Below, in pieces: positions 47,944 through 50,470 of a stretch of 50,470 nt of DNA. The DNA is from a virus, in the IMG/VR virus record IMGVR_UViG_3300025083_000060, positions 1 through 50,470 of that record. One strand, given 5' to 3'. The position numbers and the translations under genes are program-made. Numbering within the stretch: position 1 is the first letter of the stretch; every line of letters begins with the position of its first letter. A model generated the notes under the pieces. It worked only from the letters and a program-made list of their open reading frames with translations, was not told the DNA's origin and searched no databases.

Positions 47944-49707
47944 ATGGCAGGTTACGCACGGCAGAGTACGTATACAGACGGTGACATTATTCAGGCATCA
48001 GACTCTAATGACGAGTTCGATCAGCTTGTTGCTGCATTTAACGCACTTAGTGGACACAAACATGATGGTACTGCAGCAGAAGGTCCGATTATTGGCTTCT
48101 TAGGTGATCCCGGTGTAGGTACAGCCCTAAACAAAATTGAAGTAGATGCTACCAATAGTAGGATTAAATTTTCTATTAATGTTTCTACTGTATCTACAAA
48201 CAAAATCTTTTTTCAATCAGAAGGTATTATCCCTGCAACGAACAATGATATTGATTTAGGCAGCAGTTCTCTAAAGTTTAAAGATGGTTACTTTGCAGGT
48301 AATCTTGATGTAGCTGGTAACATTACTCTTGGTGGTAACATTACATTAGGTGATGCAGATACAGATGGCATTACACTAAACTCTGAGATTGCATCTCATG
48401 TAATTCCTGATGCAGATGATACTTACGACTTAGGCGAGGTAGGTAAAGAGTGGCGTAATCTTTATATTGATGGCACTGCTAATATTGACTCTCTGGTAGC
48501 TGATACTGCAGACATCAACGGTGGTACTATTGATGGTGCTACTATTGCTACCTCAGACATTACAGTAGGCTCAGGCAAAACACTTGATGTATCTGCGGGT
48601 ACACTTACACTAGCTGCTGATCAAATCTCTGGTGATAAAGTTGAAGGTGGTACAATTAATGCTATCACCATTACAACACTAGCATCTACCACAGGCAACA
48701 TTACAAATGTAAATGCTACTACAGTAGATACTGCTAATATTGAAGTAACTAATATTAAAGCTAAGGATGGCACAGCAGCAGCTACAATAGCTGACTCTAC
48801 TGGTGTTATTACAGTACCATCTGCAGTACTAACTACAGCAGACATCAACGGTGGTACAATAGACGGTGTAACTATTGGTGGCTCTAGTGCAGGTGATATT
48901 ACTTTCGCTAATCTGTCGGATGGTACAATCACTGCTACAGCATTTGTCGATGAAGATGATATGTCTTCTGACTCTGCTACACTTATTCCCACACAGCAAT
49001 CAGTTAAAGCTTACGTAGATGCACAAGTAACTGCACAAGACCTTGACTTCCAAGGTGATAGTGGTGGTGCATTAAGTATTGATTTAGATAGTGAAACCTT
49101 GACAATTGCAGGTGGAACTGGTATAACTACCACGGGTTCTGGTAATACAGTAACAGCCGCTATTGACTCTACTGTAGCTACGCTTACTGGCACTCAAACT
49201 ATTACAAACAAAACTATTGATGTAGATAATAATACTGTATCTAATATTGAAGTAGATAACTTTAAAGCTGCTGCTATTGTAACTGAGTCAGAAGGTATTG
49301 CTTCTAACGATAATGATACTACATTACCTACCAGTGCTGCAGTAAAAGATTATGTAGATACAGCAATTACTGCAGAAGATCTTGACATCACCACAGATTC
49401 TGGTACAATAGCTATTGATTTAGATAGCGAGACACTTACTGTAGCTGGTGGTACAGGTCTAGCTTCAAGTGCTACAGGTAATACAGTAACTCTAGCAATT
49501 GATAATACAGTAACTACACTTACTGGAACACAGACGCTAACCAATAAGACTTTGACATCACCTACAATAAACGGTGGTTCTCTTGACAGTGCTGTAACTG
49601 GTGCCACTCAAAGCTCTGGTACTAACAACACTACAATCGCTACTACAGCTTTTGCAACTACGGTAGCTGTAGACGAAGCGACAGCATTAGCCATCGCATT
49701 AGGATAG
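47944..49707 (+). CDS. Tail fibre protein with internal duplications
   Basis: 587 residues. The N-terminus (AGYARQSTYTDGDIIQASDS, AALSGHKHDG-like) is a conserved tail-attachment module of marine podoviral fibres. The rest is Thr/Gly/Asp/Ile-rich strands in repeats: ADINGGTIDG twice, and an about 85-residue module twice (LTGTQTxTNKT endings at about 420 and 535). Such repeats form trimeric beta-helical shafts. The C-terminus is an Ala/Thr helix (TTAFATTVAVDEATALAIAL). AGATAGAAT precedes the ATG. Confidence 0.85.
   Translation: MAGYARQSTYTDGDIIQASDSNDEFDQLVAAFNALSGHKHDGTAAEGPIIGFLGDPGVGTALNKIEVDATNSRIKFSINVSTVSTNKIFFQSEGIIPATNNDIDLGSSSLKFKDGYFAGNLDVAGNITLGGNITLGDADTDGITLNSEIASHVIPDADDTYDLGEVGKEWRNLYIDGTANIDSLVADTADINGGTIDGATIATSDITVGSGKTLDVSAGTLTLAADQISGDKVEGGTINAITITTLASTTGNITNVNATTVDTANIEVTNIKAKDGTAAATIADSTGVITVPSAVLTTADINGGTIDGVTIGGSSAGDITFANLSDGTITATAFVDEDDMSSDSATLIPTQQSVKAYVDAQVTAQDLDFQGDSGGALSIDLDSETLTIAGGTGITTTGSGNTVTAAIDSTVATLTGTQTITNKTIDVDNNTVSNIEVDNFKAAAIVTESEGIASNDNDTTLPTSAAVKDYVDTAITAEDLDITTDSGTIAIDLDSETLTVAGGTGLASSATGNTVTLAIDNTVTTLTGTQTLTNKTLTSPTINGGSLDSAVTGATQSSGTNNTTIATTAFATTVAVDEATALAIALG
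48508..48857 (+). repeat. 20-bp exact direct repeat in tail fibre gene
   Basis: GCAGACATCAACGGTGGTAC occurs at 48508-48527 and at 48838-48857, both encoding ADINGGT in frame. An exact match inside otherwise diverged repeats points to recent conversion or gives a target for it. Confidence 0.85.
48970..49560 (+). repeat. Duplicated about 85-residue fibre module
   Basis: Two modules offset by about 342 bases begin DSATLIPTQQSVKAYVD and DNDTTLPTSAAVKDYVD. Both continue through a (Q/E)DLDxxxDSG segment, IDLDSETLT(I/V)AGGTG and NTVTxAIDxTV, to LTGTQT(I/L)TNKT. Clear tandem domain duplication. Confidence 0.85.
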
Positions 49708-49716
49708 GAAAAGAAA

Positions 49717-50061
49717 ATGGCAAATACATTTAAGGTCATAACTAAGGCAGGGGTTACATCAGAAGATGTTATCTATACTGTTGCAAGTTCTACTACTGCA
49801 GTAATCCTTGGGTTAGTTTTAGGCAATACTACAGGCTCACAGATTACTGGTACAGTTACACTATCAAGTGATACAGCTAACAGATCAGGTGCTAACGATG
49901 AAGCAAACCAAGATGTAGAACTTGTAACTAACGCAGCTATACCTGCTGGATCATCACTCTCTGTATTAGATGGTAAAGTAGTTATGGAAGCAACAGACGT
50001 AATTAAAGTTACAGCATCTGGTGCAACAGATATTGTAATCAGTGTAATGGAGCAAACCTAA
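49717..50061 (+). CDS. Small beta-rich fibre-region protein
   Basis: 114 residues (MANTFKVITKAGVTSEDVIY, TAVILGLVLGN, then strands to ISVMEQT). Similar small proteins sit between fibre genes in marine phages and are thought to be structural. AGGAAAAGAAA precedes the ATG. The stop overlaps the next start (TAATG). Confidence 0.75.
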   Translation: MANTFKVITKAGVTSEDVIYTVASSTTAVILGLVLGNTTGSQITGTVTLSSDTANRSGANDEANQDVELVTNAAIPAGSSLSVLDGKVVMEATDVIKVTASGATDIVISVMEQT

Positions 50062-50470
50062 TGGCAGGATATATCGGTTCTAAGGCGGTCAACCTCAGTA
50101 CCACTGGGGCTGATATTAATGGTGATGCCAATATAGATGGTAATCTCTCCTTCGGCGACAACGACAAAGCCGTCTTCGGTTCAGGGTCTGACCTACAGAT
50201 TTACCATGATGGATCGAATAGCAATATATACGATGCGGGTCAAGGAAACTTAATCTTAAGAACTAATGGGGTTGCGTCTCTTTTTACAGATGCTAACAAC
50301 AAAATCCTTGGTAGCTTTAACGGAACATTAGGTGCGGTATATCTTAACCATGTTAGTGGCGGCGTGGCAAGCACTCGCCTCGCCACCACCAGCACAGGTG
50401 TAGAAATCACAGGCTCTTTAGGCATTGGCACATCAACACCCCGCACAGGCTTGCACCTATACGGCGCAGG
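50061..50470 (+). CDS. Tail fibre or receptor-binding protein, 3' end outside the window
   Basis: At least 136 residues, open to the right edge. MAGYIGSKAVNLSTTGADIN, then DLQIYHDGSNSNIYDAGQGN, and later GSLGIGTSTPRTGLHLYG. The 'LQIYHDGSNSxI' and 'GIGTSTP' motifs are typical of long marine phage fibres, often followed by a chaperone or receptor-binding domain. From about 50340 the codons become clearly GC-richer than elsewhere in the window, suggesting exchange of this part. Incomplete, so length and C-terminal domain are unknown. Confidence 0.82.
   Translation, partial: MAGYIGSKAVNLSTTGADINGDANIDGNLSFGDNDKAVFGSGSDLQIYHDGSNSNIYDAGQGNLILRTNGVASLFTDANNKILGSFNGTLGAVYLNHVSGGVASTRLATTSTGVEITGSLGIGTSTPRTGLHLYGA

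Noticed and set aside
1-50470. tRNA genes or an attP core
   Set aside because: I saw no cloverleaf-like sequence or tRNA 3' end identity by eye. A tRNA-scanning program would be decisive; a hit would overturn this.

Overview
The window is most of the genome of a tailed double-stranded DNA phage with a short tail (podovirus-like). The evidence is a T7-like order of small and large terminase, portal, scaffold, major capsid, tail tubular proteins A and B and tail fibres, three consecutive internal virion (ejection) proteins, a lysis cassette, and a complete replication and nucleotide-metabolism block. The family A DNA polymerase carries a DnaJ-type CxxCxGxG zinc finger between its exonuclease and polymerase domains. 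From memory, that feature is the reported hallmark of the marine HMO-2011-type phages (SAR116, Roseobacter and SAR11 hosts). A cobalamin-dependent ribonucleotide reductase, ThyX, MazG, a GTA-type 3-TM holin and a DUF1127 protein all fit a marine alphaproteobacterial host. The host assignment is inference. The last tail-fibre gene runs off the right edge, so a few kb of the genome are missing.

Layout. 1-9.7 kb (+): virion entry proteins, including a protein made of 22- and 11-residue repeats, a SleB-like wall hydrolase and an 1181-aa ejection protein. A bidirectional terminator at 9.71 kb separates these from the convergent minus-strand block. 9.73-22.4 kb (-): ribonucleotide reductase, MazG, DUF3310, endonuclease I, Cas4/RecB-like nuclease, DNA polymerase, DnaB-type helicase, ThyX, zinc/Toprim primase and a tyrosine recombinase, with several very small genes in between, most joined by 1-20 nt overlaps. 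22.4-28.9 kb (-): an accessory and early region of about 20 small genes, mostly unknown, punctuated by ten copies of a 17-bp palindrome (consensus TGWCGGACSGTCCGWCA). 28.9-29.9 kb: a gene-free divergent control region with iterated AT-rich motifs, inverted repeats and sigma70-like promoters; this is the likely control region and possible replication origin. 29.9-50.5 kb (+): holins and endolysin, a run of small basic proteins, terminase, portal, scaffold, capsid, tail and fibres.

How it works together (inference). The minus strand supplies early and middle functions. Host DNA may be recycled by endonuclease I and the RecB-like nuclease, with MazG, NrdJ and ThyX supplying dNTPs to a primase/helicase/polymerase replisome. 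The plus strand is expressed late from host-sigma70-like promoters at about 29.73, 34.18 and 43.70 kb. No phage RNA polymerase was seen.

The most unusual element is the palindrome array at 23.4-29.1 kb. It is confined to the accessory region, mostly lies just upstream of gene starts, and looks like binding sites for a dimeric protein or punctuation between exchangeable small-gene cassettes.
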